DNA from: an uncultured SAR116 cluster alpha proteobacterium
GTDB lineage: Bacteria > Pseudomonadota > Alphaproteobacteria > Puniceispirillales > Puniceispirillaceae
Direction: 5' to 3'
NCBI GenBank assembly: GCA_902596655.1
Contig: CACJUX010000018.1
Coordinates: forward strand, 1 to 44,191
DNA: 44,191 nt
Position 1 is the stretch's first letter. Each line of letters starts with the position of its first letter. A model generated the notes under the pieces. That model was not told where the DNA came from. It worked only from the letters and a program-made list of their open reading frames with translations, and made no database searches. A program made the position numbers and the translations under genes. Of the stretch, positions 17,829 to 27,342 are shown in pieces.

Positions 17829-18574
17829 TGCCTGGCCTCGCTGGCGGCCGCCGGCTGGCGGCTGTGCCGAAGCTGCAGGCTAGTGATGCGTCGCTCGATC
17901 AGCAATGTTTTCATCCGCAAAATGACCACTGCGGCAAAATAAAGATGGAAGCCTCCAAGCATCAGCAACAACGGCGTCAGCATCGCCGGATCAACCGAGA
18001 CACCACCACTGCGGATCAGGCTTGCCGGCTGATGCAGTGTGTTCCACCAATCAACCGAAAATTTAACGATCGGAACATTCAGCACCCCGACAAGTGCCAG
18101 CAATGCGGCTGGCCGGCTGCCGCGCTCCACCCTGTCAAAGCCGTTCGCCAGCGCAATCACAGCAACATAGAAAAAGAACAGGATCAACATTGACGTCAGC
18201 CGCGCGTCCCAGACCCACCAGGCGCCCCACATCGGCTTCCCCCACAGCGAACCTGTGACAAGCGTCAGCATGGCAAAGACAGCCCCCACCGGCGCCATCG
18301 CCCGCAGCGCAACATCAGCCAGTGGATGCCGCCAGACGATATAGAACAGCGCGCAGATGCCCATCGCCACATATCCCAATGTTGCCAACCAGGCAGCTGG
18401 AACATGCACATACATGATGCGCACCGTGTCTCCCTGCTGGTAATCGGCTGGGGAGGCAATCAGCCCGTAATAAAGTCCAGTCATCAAGAGCCCGGATGCC
18501 ACAACGACAAATGGCCAGAAAAGCGCTTCGGCAATTCTGAAAAAGCGTGTGGGGTTGGCGAAATAATCAAACAT
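17825..18574 (-). CDS. ccmC: Heme exporter / heme-handling protein CcmC
   Basis: 249 residues with six predicted membrane helices. The tryptophan-rich heme-handling loop is present (GSLWGKPMWGAWWVWDARLT near residue 110). Conserved periplasmic histidines lie in YVHVPAAW near 55 and in DWWNTLHQPAS near 180. CcmC loads heme onto CcmE during cytochrome c maturation. It shares one base with the ccmB stop (TAATG) and four with the ccmD start, indicating a tightly coupled operon. Confidence 0.95.
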   Translation of the reverse strand: MFDYFANPTRFFRIAEALFWPFVVVASGLLMTGLYYGLIASPADYQQGDTVRIMYVHVPAAWLATLGYVAMGICALFYIVWRHPLADVALRAMAPVGAVFAMLTLVTGSLWGKPMWGAWWVWDARLTSMLILFFFYVAVIALANGFDRVERGSRPAALLALVGVLNVPIVKFSVDWWNTLHQPASLIRSGGVSVDPAMLTPLLLMLGGFHLYFAAVVILRMKTLLIERRITSLQLRHSRQPAAASEARQ

Positions 18575-19248
18575 TATGTTCCCCCATCATCGTCCGCCTC
18601 ACCTAGTGCTGCCGCAGCCACGGGCGGAGCGATGGCCAGCAGGACAGCCATGATGGCTCCCAGCAACTTCAGATGTGGTGTCAGTAGCAGGCCGGTCTCA
18701 GGCACTGATGCCAGCACCCCGAAAATCAACACCGGAACCGCCAGCGGCAGGACCAGCAACGCCATCAGGCCGCCCCCATGGCGCGCGCCGGTGGCAAGGC
18801 TAGCGCCAATCACCCCAAGCAGGGTCAATGACGCTGTGCCAATGGCAAGCGCAATCAACAGGCTTGGCAGCACCCAGGGGTCGATCTGCAGCAACAGGCC
18901 GATGAGCGGCGCCGCCAGCAAAATCGGCAGGCCGCTGACCAGCCAGTGCGAGATTGCCTTGGCAATCACGTAGGCAAAAAGTGGCAGCTTCGAGAGCGCC
19001 ACCTGATCCAGCCAGCCATCGCGCAGATCAGCCGCAAACAGCCGGTCAAAACCAGCAAGGATCGACAGAAAGGCGGCGATCCACAACAACGGCACGGCAA
19101 GTGGTTGCAAAATTTCCGGCTGTGGGCCGATGGCCAGTGGAAACATGGTCACGATAATTACGAAGAACAGCAGGATCACGCCGATATCCAGTCGGCTTGC
19201 CCAGGCAATCGACAAATCGCGTCTGATCTGATGGATGAAACCGTTCAT
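18574..19248 (-). CDS. ccmB: Heme exporter protein CcmB
   Basis: 224 residues and about six membrane helices. Family segments include RRDLSIAWASRLDIGVILLF at the N-terminus, LLWIAAFLSILAGFDRLF near 52 and GWLDQVALSKLPLFAYV near 80. CcmB is the permease partner of the CcmA ATPase in the cytochrome c maturation complex. The start overlaps the end of ccmA by four bases (ATGA) and the end overlaps ccmC by one. Confidence 0.94.
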   Translation of the reverse strand: MNGFIHQIRRDLSIAWASRLDIGVILLFFVIIVTMFPLAIGPQPEILQPLAVPLLWIAAFLSILAGFDRLFAADLRDGWLDQVALSKLPLFAYVIAKAISHWLVSGLPILLAAPLIGLLLQIDPWVLPSLLIALAIGTASLTLLGVIGASLATGARHGGGLMALLVLPLAVPVLIFGVLASVPETGLLLTPHLKLLGAIMAVLLAIAPPVAAAALGEADDDGGT

Positions 19249-20141
19249 TTCTCCGGTATCCCTTTGGCAGAAGCCTCAGATGCGGCGGGTTCGCCAACTC
19301 TTCGCGGTGCCAGCATTACATTCATGCCCACGTCGGCGCTGTCACTCAGCGCCAGCACCTCAGGCTGGGCATAGGGAGCCAGCGGCAGATGCGTTGCTGC
19401 CATCACCAGACCATCGCGGCCAAGATGGTGGCTGATCATACTGTCGAGAACCTGCATCGTATCAATATCCAACCCGACACTTGGCTCATCCAGCAACCAG
19501 AGTGCGCTCGGTGGCCCAAGCAGCAGGCGGGCAAGGGCGAAACGCCGACGCTGCCCACGCGACAGCAGGCGTGTTGGCAGATTGGCGAAGGGAACCGCGT
19601 TCAGCTGACCGATGGCATCGTTGATCCTGCTCTCGGCATCAGCAACATCATTCATCTCGGCCCAGCTGGTAAGATTCTGCCGCCCGGCCAGCACCCCTGA
19701 AACACCATCCTGATGCCCGACATACAAAATCGGTACGGTGCAGCTGATGCTGCCACGCACCGTTGTAAGACGTCTTGAAATGGCGCGGAGAAGCGAGGAT
19801 TTTCCCGAACCGTTCGGACCGGTCAGTAGAGTCATCTGTCCCGGCCTCATTTCATGGTTTATATTCTGCTGGATGAGCCGCTCACCCCTCATAATGGCGA
19901 CATCATGGAGACGCAGCGCTGGTGCCATCTGGACATTGCGCTCTGGTTTTTTGACGGTGGCGGGGCTTGCCTTTGCGGCCTTTTCTGTTGGCTTTCTGGC
20001 GGCTTTGCTTTCAGCCATCTTCGACGTTTTTATGGCCGTCGCCCTGCGCGCCTTTTTGGCGGTGGCGGCGGTTGGCCGGTCACGGCTTGCGGCACCACGC
20101 GATGCGGCTTTCCTGCGGATGTTGTCGGCTTTGCTCTCCAT
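19245..20141 (-). CDS. ccmA: Heme exporter ATP-binding protein CcmA with Lys/Ala-rich N-terminal extension
   Basis: 298 residues as drawn. The ABC ATPase spans about residues 75-280: Walker A GPNGSGKSS, signature LLSRGQRRRFALARLL, Walker B ALWLLDEPSVGLD and the H-loop AATHLPL. It powers release of holo-CcmE. CcmA proteins are usually near 200 residues. Here about 71 residues rich in Lys, Ala, Arg and Thr precede the domain. ATG 20141 has only a weak AGGG nearby, and ATG 19928 would give a normal-length CcmA but also lacks a clear ribosome site. The real start is therefore open. First gene of ccmABCD. Confidence 0.92.
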   Translation of the reverse strand: MESKADNIRRKAASRGAASRDRPTAATAKKARRATAIKTSKMAESKAARKPTEKAAKASPATVKKPERNVQMAPALRLHDVAIMRGERLIQQNINHEMRPGQMTLLTGPNGSGKSSLLRAISRRLTTVRGSISCTVPILYVGHQDGVSGVLAGRQNLTSWAEMNDVADAESRINDAIGQLNAVPFANLPTRLLSRGQRRRFALARLLLGPPSALWLLDEPSVGLDIDTMQVLDSMISHHLGRDGLVMAATHLPLAPYAQPEVLALSDSADVGMNVMLAPRRVGEPAASEASAKGIPEK

Positions 20142-20531
20142 AAGCCCTATTTAGCGAAAACCGAGACTAGCGACTAGAGGCAAACACGCCGCAGGGATGC
20201 TGATTTAGCTGTAAAATGTAATGGTGGAGGTTGAAATGGCTGAATGACGGTATCTGTCCATGGCTATCGACAACCGACCTAAAGCGGATAAATGGGCTGG
20301 AAAATCTGCTGGTTTGGTTCTATTATGTGTTTTTGGTTTGGTCCGTCTTTTTTCAGGGATTGTCTGCCGGGGAAATGCCCGGTTATCGCCGCGGCCTGAC
20401 AACTGCTTTGGCCTGACATCTGCTTTGGGGTGTCCCTAATATTATCATGCGTGCTTCAGTGCCTCTGATTCGTTCCTGGCGGGTTCCGGGGCTGGCTGCG
20501 AGGCACGCACAAACAGTCAGCAAGGAACGTC
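20142..20531 (+). promoter_or_regulatory. 390-bp intergenic region with candidate acnB promoter
   Basis: This region separates divergent ccmA and acnB and must hold both promoters. A candidate for acnB is CTGACA (20413-20418), an 18-base spacer and TAATAT (20437-20442). A tandem 17-bp repeat covers the -35 element. A small hairpin CCGGG-gaaatg-CCCGG lies at 20367-20382 after a run of T. AAGGA lies five bases before the acnB ATG. A 61-codon open frame at 20231-20416 has no family resemblance and I do not call it a gene. Confidence 0.35.
20394..20427 (+). repeat. Tandem 17-bp direct repeat upstream of acnB
   Basis: Two head-to-tail copies of GCCTGACAWCTGCTTTG (20394-20410 and 20411-20427) differ at one base (A versus T). 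Each copy contains CTGACA, a near-consensus -35 hexamer. It may be a slippage duplication, or two binding sites for a regulator spaced 17 bp apart. Confidence 0.75.
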
Positions 20532-23324
20532 ATGAGTTTATACCGTACCTATCTCGAGGAGGTTAAAAACCGCAGGACACAGGGATTGGCACCAAAGCCA
20601 ATTGATGACGGGGCGCTGCTTCACGAAATCATCCTGCAGATAAAGGATCAGGCAAATCCGCATAGGGACAACTCGCTGGAGATGCTGTACTACAATACGG
20701 TACCCGGCACCACGAGCGCTGCAGGTAAAAAGGCAGATTTCCTGAGGGAGATCATCACCGGTGATGTGGTGGTAAAGGAAATTTCGCCGGCATTCGCGTT
20801 TGAGTTGCTGGCGCACATGAAGGGTGGTCCCTCTGTAAGGGTTCTGCTCGATCTGGCCCTTGGAGATGATCTGGCACTGGCTGAGCCTGCTGCGGCGGTT
20901 CTGAAAACGCAGGTCTTCCTGTATGACGCCGACACTGACCGTCTAAAAGCCGCTTTTGAGGCAGGAAACGAAATTGCCCGCGACATTCTCGAGAGTTTTT
21001 CCAGGGCTGAGTTTTTCACCAACCTGCCGGATATTGACGAGGAAATAAAAGTCGTCACCTATATCGCGGCCGAGGGTGATATTTCCACCGATCTGCTCTC
21101 GCCGGGAAACCAGGCGCATTCACGTTCAGACCGCGAGCTGCATGGCCGCTGCATGATCTCCGAGGCCGCGCAGCAGGAAATCAGGGAACTCCAGAGACAG
21201 CATCCGGACAAACGTGTGATGCTGGTTGCCGAGAAGGGCACCATGGGTGTTGGCTCTTCGCGCATGTCCGGCGTCAACAATGTTGCGCTGTGGACCGGCA
21301 AGCAGGCCAGCCCCTATGTGCCCTTCGTCAATATTTCGCCAATCGTCGCCGGCACGAACGGCATCTCGCCGATTTTCCTGACGACTGTTGATGTCACCGG
21401 CGGCATTGGCATTGATCTGAAAAACTGGGTCAAGAAGCTGGGGCCTGACGGCAAGCCAATTCTCAACAACGATGACAATCCTGTTCTTGAGCAGAAATAT
21501 TCAGTCGAGACGGGAACCGTGCTGACGATCAACACGAGGGAGAAAAAGCTGTTCACCAACGATGGCGGGGAGGAGCTGGTTGACGTTGCCGCGTCATTCA
21601 CGCCCCAGAAAGTTGAGTTTATCAAGGCTGGTGGCTCCTACGCTGTCGTCTTTGGCAAGAAACTACAGAGCTTTGCTTGCGAGACGCTGAACCTTCCCCT
21701 GAAATCGGCTTTTGCGCCGTCGACTGAAATTTTCCATGAAAATCAGGGGCTGACTGCCGTTGAGAAGAGTTTCAACGCCAATGCAATCGGTGTGGAACCA
21801 GGCGCGGTTCTGCATGCTGGATCGGATGTCAGGGTCAGGGTCAATATTGTCGGCTCGCAGGACACCACCGGCCTGATGACATCACAGGAGCTGGAATCGA
21901 TGGCCGCAACGGTCATTTCGCCGACTGTTGACGGCGCGTATCAATCCGGGTGCCACACTGCGTCGGTATGGGATTTCAAGGCGCAGGAAAACACCCCCCG
22001 TTTGATGAAATTCATGAATGAGTTCGGGCTGATCACGGCGCGTGATCCCGAGGATGGCTATCATGCCATGACGGATGTGATCCATAAGGTGTTGAACGAC
22101 ATCACGGTTGATGACTGGGCAATCATCATCGGTGGTGACTCGCACACGCGGATGTCAAAAGGGGTGGCCTTTGGCGCTGACTCCGGAACAGTTGCGCTTG
22201 CTCTTGCCACGGGCGAGGCAACGATGCCCATTCCCGAGTCCGTCAAGGTGACTTTCAGGGGCAGTATGGCAGCGCACATGGATTTTCGCGATGTCGTTCA
22301 TGCCACCCAGGCGCAGATGCTCAAAGAGTTTGGTGACAACGTCTTTCAGGGACGGATCATCGAGGTTCATATCGGAACCCTGCTGGCTGACCAGGCGTTC
22401 ACCTTCACTGACTGGACGGCGGAAATGAAGGCTAAGGCGGCAATCTGCATTTCCGAGGATGAGACGCTGGTGAAATCGCTGGAGATCGCGCGGGATCGCA
22501 TTCAGACGATGATTGACAGGGGCATGGAAAATGATGCGGGAATGCTCCAGCGGCTGATTGGCATCGCGGAAAAACGCATCGCCGAGATCAGGTCTAGCGA
22601 GAAGCCGGCCCTGACTCCCGATGACAATGCAAGCTATGCCGCCGAGGTTGTCGTCGATCTGGACCAGATTAACGAGCCGATGATTGCTGACCCTGATGTC
22701 AACAATGCTGACGTCTCGAAGCGTTACACCCATGATACTATTCGACCTATTTCCTTCTATCAGGCTGAAAAGAAGGTCGATCTTGGCTTCGTTGGCTCCT
22801 GCATGGTGCATAAGGGCGATGTGAAGATTGTCGCGCAGATGCTGCGCAATCTCGAAAAGGCCTCCGGTCGTGTCGAGTTCAAGGCGCCGCTGGTTGTAGC
22901 CGCCCCGACCTACAACATCATCGACGAACTGAAGGAAGAGGGAGACTGGGGCATTCTGCAGAAATATTCCGGGTTCGAGTTCGATGATTCTGCGCCAAAG
23001 AGCACCGCGCGCGAGAATTATGAGAACATTCTCTATCTTGAGCGGCCCGGATGTAACCTGTGCATGGGCAATCAGGAAAAAGCGGAAAAAGGTGATACCG
23101 TTCTTGCCACCTCAACTCGATTGTTCAAGGGGCGCGTGGTCGAGGATTCCACTGACAAGAAGGGTGAGTCCCTGCTGGCATCAACGCCGGTTGTCGTTCT
23201 GTCTGCCATTTTGGGCCGGACGCCAACGATCGATGAATATAAGACCGCTGTTGAGGGCATTGACCTGACAAGGTTTGCACCGCCGCTGAACAGGCCAATG
23301 ACGTCGGCATCGGCCCATTTCTAG
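20532..23324 (+). CDS. acnB: Aconitate hydratase B / 2-methylisocitrate dehydratase
   Basis: 930 residues. It interconverts citrate and isocitrate in the TCA cycle. The N-terminal HEAT-like domain is followed by the swivelling domain (ISTDLLSPGNQAHSRSDREL, AEKGTMGVGSSRMSGVNN) and the catalytic domains (SGCHTASVWD, IIGGDSHTRM). The 4Fe-4S ligands fit GSCMVHKGD (about residue 757) and GCNLCMGNQ (about 840 and 843), matching the E. coli AcnB Cys set. It is longer than enterobacterial AcnB (about 865). Its wording (YNTVPGTTSAAGKKADFL, LDLALGDD) reminds me strongly of the long Bacteroidetes AcnB. Most alphaproteobacteria use AcnA instead, so this may be an acquired gene. AAGGA precedes the ATG. 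Confidence 0.95.
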   Translation: MSLYRTYLEEVKNRRTQGLAPKPIDDGALLHEIILQIKDQANPHRDNSLEMLYYNTVPGTTSAAGKKADFLREIITGDVVVKEISPAFAFELLAHMKGGPSVRVLLDLALGDDLALAEPAAAVLKTQVFLYDADTDRLKAAFEAGNEIARDILESFSRAEFFTNLPDIDEEIKVVTYIAAEGDISTDLLSPGNQAHSRSDRELHGRCMISEAAQQEIRELQRQHPDKRVMLVAEKGTMGVGSSRMSGVNNVALWTGKQASPYVPFVNISPIVAGTNGISPIFLTTVDVTGGIGIDLKNWVKKLGPDGKPILNNDDNPVLEQKYSVETGTVLTINTREKKLFTNDGGEELVDVAASFTPQKVEFIKAGGSYAVVFGKKLQSFACETLNLPLKSAFAPSTEIFHENQGLTAVEKSFNANAIGVEPGAVLHAGSDVRVRVNIVGSQDTTGLMTSQELESMAATVISPTVDGAYQSGCHTASVWDFKAQENTPRLMKFMNEFGLITARDPEDGYHAMTDVIHKVLNDITVDDWAIIIGGDSHTRMSKGVAFGADSGTVALALATGEATMPIPESVKVTFRGSMAAHMDFRDVVHATQAQMLKEFGDNVFQGRIIEVHIGTLLADQAFTFTDWTAEMKAKAAICISEDETLVKSLEIARDRIQTMIDRGMENDAGMLQRLIGIAEKRIAEIRSSEKPALTPDDNASYAAEVVVDLDQINEPMIADPDVNNADVSKRYTHDTIRPISFYQAEKKVDLGFVGSCMVHKGDVKIVAQMLRNLEKASGRVEFKAPLVVAAPTYNIIDELKEEGDWGILQKYSGFEFDDSAPKSTARENYENILYLERPGCNLCMGNQEKAEKGDTVLATSTRLFKGRVVEDSTDKKGESLLASTPVVVLSAILGRTPTIDEYKTAVEGIDLTRFAPPLNRPMTSASAHF

Positions 23325-23502
23325 GGTTTTTTACCTTGGCGCAGTTACCAAGCGGAGATCAACATACCACAAAACCCCATTCCGGTGACTCCGGGTGAAG
23401 ATTTTTGGTGATTTCAACTCAGAAATTCGGTGCGCCGCGCGGTAAATACCGCTAGTCTTGTAGCTCGTCTTGTTTGTTTCCCCGCCCTGCGGTTTTTCGC
23501 TG

Positions 23503-26379
23503 ATGTCATTCACCAGACCTCCCGCCACCCCGTCCCGTGCGTCTGTATCGCGGCCCTCTGCCGCAGTGACTGTTGTTTTGGGCCCGACCAACACCGGCAA
23601 GACGCATCTGGCGATTGACCGGATGACTGGTTATGCCTCCGGCCTGATCGGGTTTCCCCTTCGGCTTCTGGCACGCGAGAATTATGACCGTCTGGTCGCG
23701 CGCCTTGGTCCATCAAAGGTTGGCCTTGTTACCGGTGAGGAGCGCATTCTGCCGCCATCGGCACGCTATATCTGCGCCACCGTTGAATCGATGCCACTGG
23801 AGCGCAATGACACTGGCACAAAGGCGGATTTTCTGAGAGGTCAATGGGTCAATCGCGGTTTTGAATTTGTCGCCGTTGATGAGGTGCAGCTTGCCGGAGA
23901 CCGCGAGCGCGGCCATGTCTTCACTGACCGCATCCTGCATGCGCGTGGTCAGTTCGAGACCATGCTGATGGGCGCTGAAACAGCTGGCCCACTCTTGCGG
24001 CAACTACTTCCCGAGGCCCGATTCGAAAAACGCCAGCGTATGTCAAAACTGTCCTATTCCGGACAATGCAAGCTGACGCGTCTGCCGCGGCGCAGCGCGA
24101 TCGTTGCTTTTGGCGTCGCCGATGTCTATCAGATCGCCGATCTTGTGCGCCGCCAGCGGGGTGGTGCGGCCGTTGTCATGGGCCGGCTCAGTCCGCGGAC
24201 CCGCAATGCGCAGGTTGACCTCTACCAGAGTGGTGATGTTGATTTCCTGATTGCGACCGATGCGATTGGGATGGGACTCAATCTAGATCTTAGCCATGTC
24301 GCGCTGGCATCCGATGTTAAATATGATGGACGGCGAATGCGTAAGCTGACACCGGCAGAAATGGCCCAGATTGCCGGCCGTGCTGGCCGACATGTAAATG
24401 ACGGTACCTTTGGTATCACCGATAGCTGCCGCGCGCTTGAACCGGAAGTTATCGATGCCATCGAGACGCATCGATTCCAACCGCTGCGCGCGCTTTACTG
24501 GCGCAGCCGTGACTTGGATTTTTCCACGGTAGACACGCTGCTAGCCTCGCTTGAGATGCCGCCGCCTTTGCCTTTCCTTTTTCGCAAGGGCGATGCGCTG
24601 GATCATCAGGCGTTGGCGGCCCTGGCCAGCCGCCCTGAAATTCTGGCGGCTGCTACTAATAGCTATGACGTGCGTCTGCTCTGGGATATCGCCTGTATTC
24701 CTGATTTTCGGCAGAGCCTGAATGAAAACCATTATGAAATGCTCGCGGGCATCTACGCTACGCTGGTGGCACACGGGGTTCTTGGCACGGAAATGGTAGC
24801 AAAAGCGATGGGCCAGCTCGACCGACTGGATGGCGACCTCGATACATTGATGACCCGCCTTGCTTATATTCGAACATGGACCTACATCACACAACGAACT
24901 AACTGGACAGACAGCCCCGCCCAATGGCAGGATCGTGCACGTCAAATTGAGGACCGGATCTCGGATTGCCTGCACAGCCGGTTGTCGGAGCGGTTCGTTG
25001 ATCGACGGGCTGCGCATTTGAGTCGAAGATTGAAGGAAAAGAAGAATTTGATGGCTTCGGTAAAGACGGACGGTACGGTTCTGGTTGAAGGTGAGGAAGT
25101 GGGCGTGCTGGACGGATTTGTGTTCCAGCCTACCCTTACGGATGGTGAAGAAAAATCGACCATTTTAGCAGCGGCGCGACGTGGGCTTCCCGATGAGATT
25201 GAAACCCGCGTACGGGCCTTTGTAGCGTCTTCAACTCCTGCCTTCAGGCTTGATGGGGCTGGCGTGATCAGCTGGCGCGAAGCCAAGGTGGCACGGCTTG
25301 TCAAGGGTGAAAGCCTTTATGCCCCTCGTCCTGAAGTAATCGACAGTGATCTGCTTTCGATTGATCAGACACGTCGTCTGCATGCGCGGCTCAATGATTT
25401 CGTCGCTGAGCATGTGCGTGATGTACTGTCTCGGTTGTTGGCGCTGGAATCCCCTGAAGCTATTGAAATGCCAGTCCCCAGCAAAAAAGCCGAAGGCAAT
25501 GCCCCGCTAAATACCGCAAAAATACCAATCGATGAAGCCAGCAGACCGAGCAAGAATGAAATCCCGGCAAACCCACCGGTTGAACAGCCTGATATCCTTG
25601 AGGAACCCGTGACCAAACCGATAACCCTGTCAGGTGCTGCCAAGGGGATTGCATTTACGCTGTTTGAGGGACTCGGCGCAATTCGCAGTGTCGAGATTGC
25701 GCATCTGACAAGAGCACTCGGGGAATCTGACCGCCTGGCGATGGCGCGTCTTGGCCTGCGCTTTGGCGTTGAGGCGGTTTATTTGCCTGATATGTTGAAA
25801 CCAGCGCAGATCGAATTGCGGGCGCTGTTATGGAATATATATCTCAATGACAGCGATAATTTTCACGCGCCGCCACCTGCTGGTCGCGTCACAATTGACT
25901 CGGTTGAGAATGTTCCCGATGAATTTTGGCTTTCCGTCGGCTATCGCCGCCTTGGCGGACGCGTGATGCGCGTTGATATGGTTGAGCGGGTGGCGCTACT
26001 AGTGCGCAATGCAGCGAGAGGGGGTCAGTTCAAGATCACAGAGGATATGCTCTCGCTTGCCGGGGCAACACGTGAACAGATGAGCGCGATGCTGCTGGAA
26101 ATGCAGTGCAGGATTGTTGGTGAGGAACCATCTGAGAGCCCTGAAAAGCCGGCGCTGCCGATTTTTGAGCGTGTCCGCCGTGCCCGCCCGAATGCGGGTA
26201 AACTACACAATGATCGGCCGGCTAACGAGACTGCAAAAAAAGGGAATGGGCGTTTCAAGGCTGAAGGCACACGACGCGCGGCTGACAAGAAACATTCCCG
26301 TTTGGCCAAACCCGCCCAAAAACAGCCTGATCCCAATTCCCCCTTCGCTGTTCTGGCAGGACTGAAGCTAAAGGAATAG
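23503..26379 (+). CDS. SUV3-like DEAD/DExH-box helicase
   Basis: 958 residues. Superfamily 2 helicase motifs: Walker A VLGPTNTGKTH near residue 30, DExH-type DEVQLAGDRERGH near 127, VVMGRLSPRTRN, TDAIGMGLNLD near 255 and QIAGRAGRH near 290. This resembles mitochondrial SUV3 RNA helicase and its alphaproteobacterial homologues. The C-terminal half is family-specific, with a lysine-rich disordered end. A TTG at 23470 would add 11 residues; the ATG at 23503 is preferred. A role in RNA turnover is inferred from SUV3. It is followed closely by the S4 gene, a conserved pairing. Confidence 0.88.
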   Translation: MSFTRPPATPSRASVSRPSAAVTVVLGPTNTGKTHLAIDRMTGYASGLIGFPLRLLARENYDRLVARLGPSKVGLVTGEERILPPSARYICATVESMPLERNDTGTKADFLRGQWVNRGFEFVAVDEVQLAGDRERGHVFTDRILHARGQFETMLMGAETAGPLLRQLLPEARFEKRQRMSKLSYSGQCKLTRLPRRSAIVAFGVADVYQIADLVRRQRGGAAVVMGRLSPRTRNAQVDLYQSGDVDFLIATDAIGMGLNLDLSHVALASDVKYDGRRMRKLTPAEMAQIAGRAGRHVNDGTFGITDSCRALEPEVIDAIETHRFQPLRALYWRSRDLDFSTVDTLLASLEMPPPLPFLFRKGDALDHQALAALASRPEILAAATNSYDVRLLWDIACIPDFRQSLNENHYEMLAGIYATLVAHGVLGTEMVAKAMGQLDRLDGDLDTLMTRLAYIRTWTYITQRTNWTDSPAQWQDRARQIEDRISDCLHSRLSERFVDRRAAHLSRRLKEKKNLMASVKTDGTVLVEGEEVGVLDGFVFQPTLTDGEEKSTILAAARRGLPDEIETRVRAFVASSTPAFRLDGAGVISWREAKVARLVKGESLYAPRPEVIDSDLLSIDQTRRLHARLNDFVAEHVRDVLSRLLALESPEAIEMPVPSKKAEGNAPLNTAKIPIDEASRPSKNEIPANPPVEQPDILEEPVTKPITLSGAAKGIAFTLFEGLGAIRSVEIAHLTRALGESDRLAMARLGLRFGVEAVYLPDMLKPAQIELRALLWNIYLNDSDNFHAPPPAGRVTIDSVENVPDEFWLSVGYRRLGGRVMRVDMVERVALLVRNAARGGQFKITEDMLSLAGATREQMSAMLLEMQCRIVGEEPSESPEKPALPIFERVRRARPNAGKLHNDRPANETAKKGNGRFKAEGTRRAADKKHSRLAKPAQKQPDPNSPFAVLAGLKLKE

Positions 26380-26386
26380 TGCAGAC

Positions 26387-26779
26387 TTGAGCGGATCAGA
26401 CACATCGCTGCGCCTTGATAAATGGCTGTGGTTTGCACGTTTTTTCAAAACTAGGGCGATGGCAACAAGAGCAATAGCTGGTGGCCGTTTCCGGCTCGAT
26501 GGTGAGGTTATGAGTAAGCCACATCGTGCTGCCGTCATCGGACAGACACTGACTTTTGCACAGGGTGCCAATATCCGTGTGATTCGCATCGTGGCACTCG
26601 GCAGCCGGCGGGGACCGGCATCAGAGGCCATGTTACTTTATAAAGATCTGGCACCGTTGCAGCCTAAACTGACAAAGACCACGGCACATGATCCTGATTT
26701 TGAGGCACGGGAAAAAGGAGCTGGGCGGCCGACAAAACGCGAACGCCGCCTGACCAAAAGGCTCAAACCAGGGCTGTAG
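26387..26779 (+). CDS. S4-domain RNA-binding protein (Hsp15/HslR-like)
   Basis: 130 residues with an S4 domain at the N-terminus: LRLDKWLWFARFFKTR, ATRAIAGGRFRLDGE. A basic C-terminal tail (GRPTKRERRLTKRLK) follows. In E. coli, Hsp15 binds stalled 50S subunits with peptidyl-tRNA. It starts with TTG at 26387, seven bases after the helicase stop; no in-frame ATG exists before the domain. The tight spacing indicates cotranscription with the helicase gene. Confidence 0.86.
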   Translation: MSGSDTSLRLDKWLWFARFFKTRAMATRAIAGGRFRLDGEVMSKPHRAAVIGQTLTFAQGANIRVIRIVALGSRRGPASEAMLLYKDLAPLQPKLTKTTAHDPDFEAREKGAGRPTKRERRLTKRLKPGL

Positions 26780-26809
26780 TATACCACAAACTGATGACAG
26801 GATGATATT

Positions 26810-27274
26810 ATGCTTGAAAAACTTGAAGGGTGGATAAAGACATTTTCTACCGATAAGACCGTCGCTCCAAAGGACGACCACGCTTGGGCGGAAACGCTCG
26901 CTGGTCTGCTGATTGAGGCAGCGATGGCCGATGGAGGGCTTCATCAGGATGAACGGGCGAGCATTTCCCACGCGCTTATCAGCCAGCTTGACCTTAGCGA
27001 CGAGGAGGTTGGTAGAATCATTGAAAAGGCTGTTGTTGCCCATGAGGATCGTATCGAGATTCATCCGCTGTTGCGGGCCATCAGGTCGGAAACTGAAGCT
27101 GAGGAACGGATTGCGATAATGGAGATGGCGTGGATGGTTGTGCTTGCTGATGGCCAGATGCATGAATATGAGGCACAGCTTATGCGCCGTTTGGCGGGTC
27201 TGCTCTTTGTCGAAGATGTGGATTCTGGGCGCGCCGCCAAAAGAGCAAGAGCTCGGTTAGTCCGTGGCGTGTAG
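26810..27274 (+). CDS. TerB-like (tellurite resistance TerB fold) protein
   Basis: 154 residues, all helical, with TerB-type segments: LLIEAAMADGGLHQDERASI near residue 35, HPLLRAIRSETEAEERIAIM near 85, and MAWMVVLADGQMHEYEAQLM near 107. The two ADG/DE helices resemble acidic metal-binding positions in the family. Despite the family name there are no other ter genes here. It sits between the S4 and ferredoxin genes on the same strand. Confidence 0.83.
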   Translation: MLEKLEGWIKTFSTDKTVAPKDDHAWAETLAGLLIEAAMADGGLHQDERASISHALISQLDLSDEEVGRIIEKAVVAHEDRIEIHPLLRAIRSETEAEERIAIMEMAWMVVLADGQMHEYEAQLMRRLAGLLFVEDVDSGRAAKRARARLVRGV

Positions 27275-27342
27275 GCCTTGCCCAACCGGTGATTCTGCGA
27301 TAGAACTCGCGGCTTAAACCCCAACCCGATGGAACCACAATC

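Noticed and set aside
20231-20416. 61-codon frame upstream of acnB
   Set aside because: No ribosome site, no family match, and it runs into the tandem repeat and promoter region.
23439-23452. Palindrome GCGGTA-aa-TACCGC between acnB and the helicase gene as an operator
   Set aside because: It is perfect but short and matches no operator I know; chance occurrence cannot be excluded.
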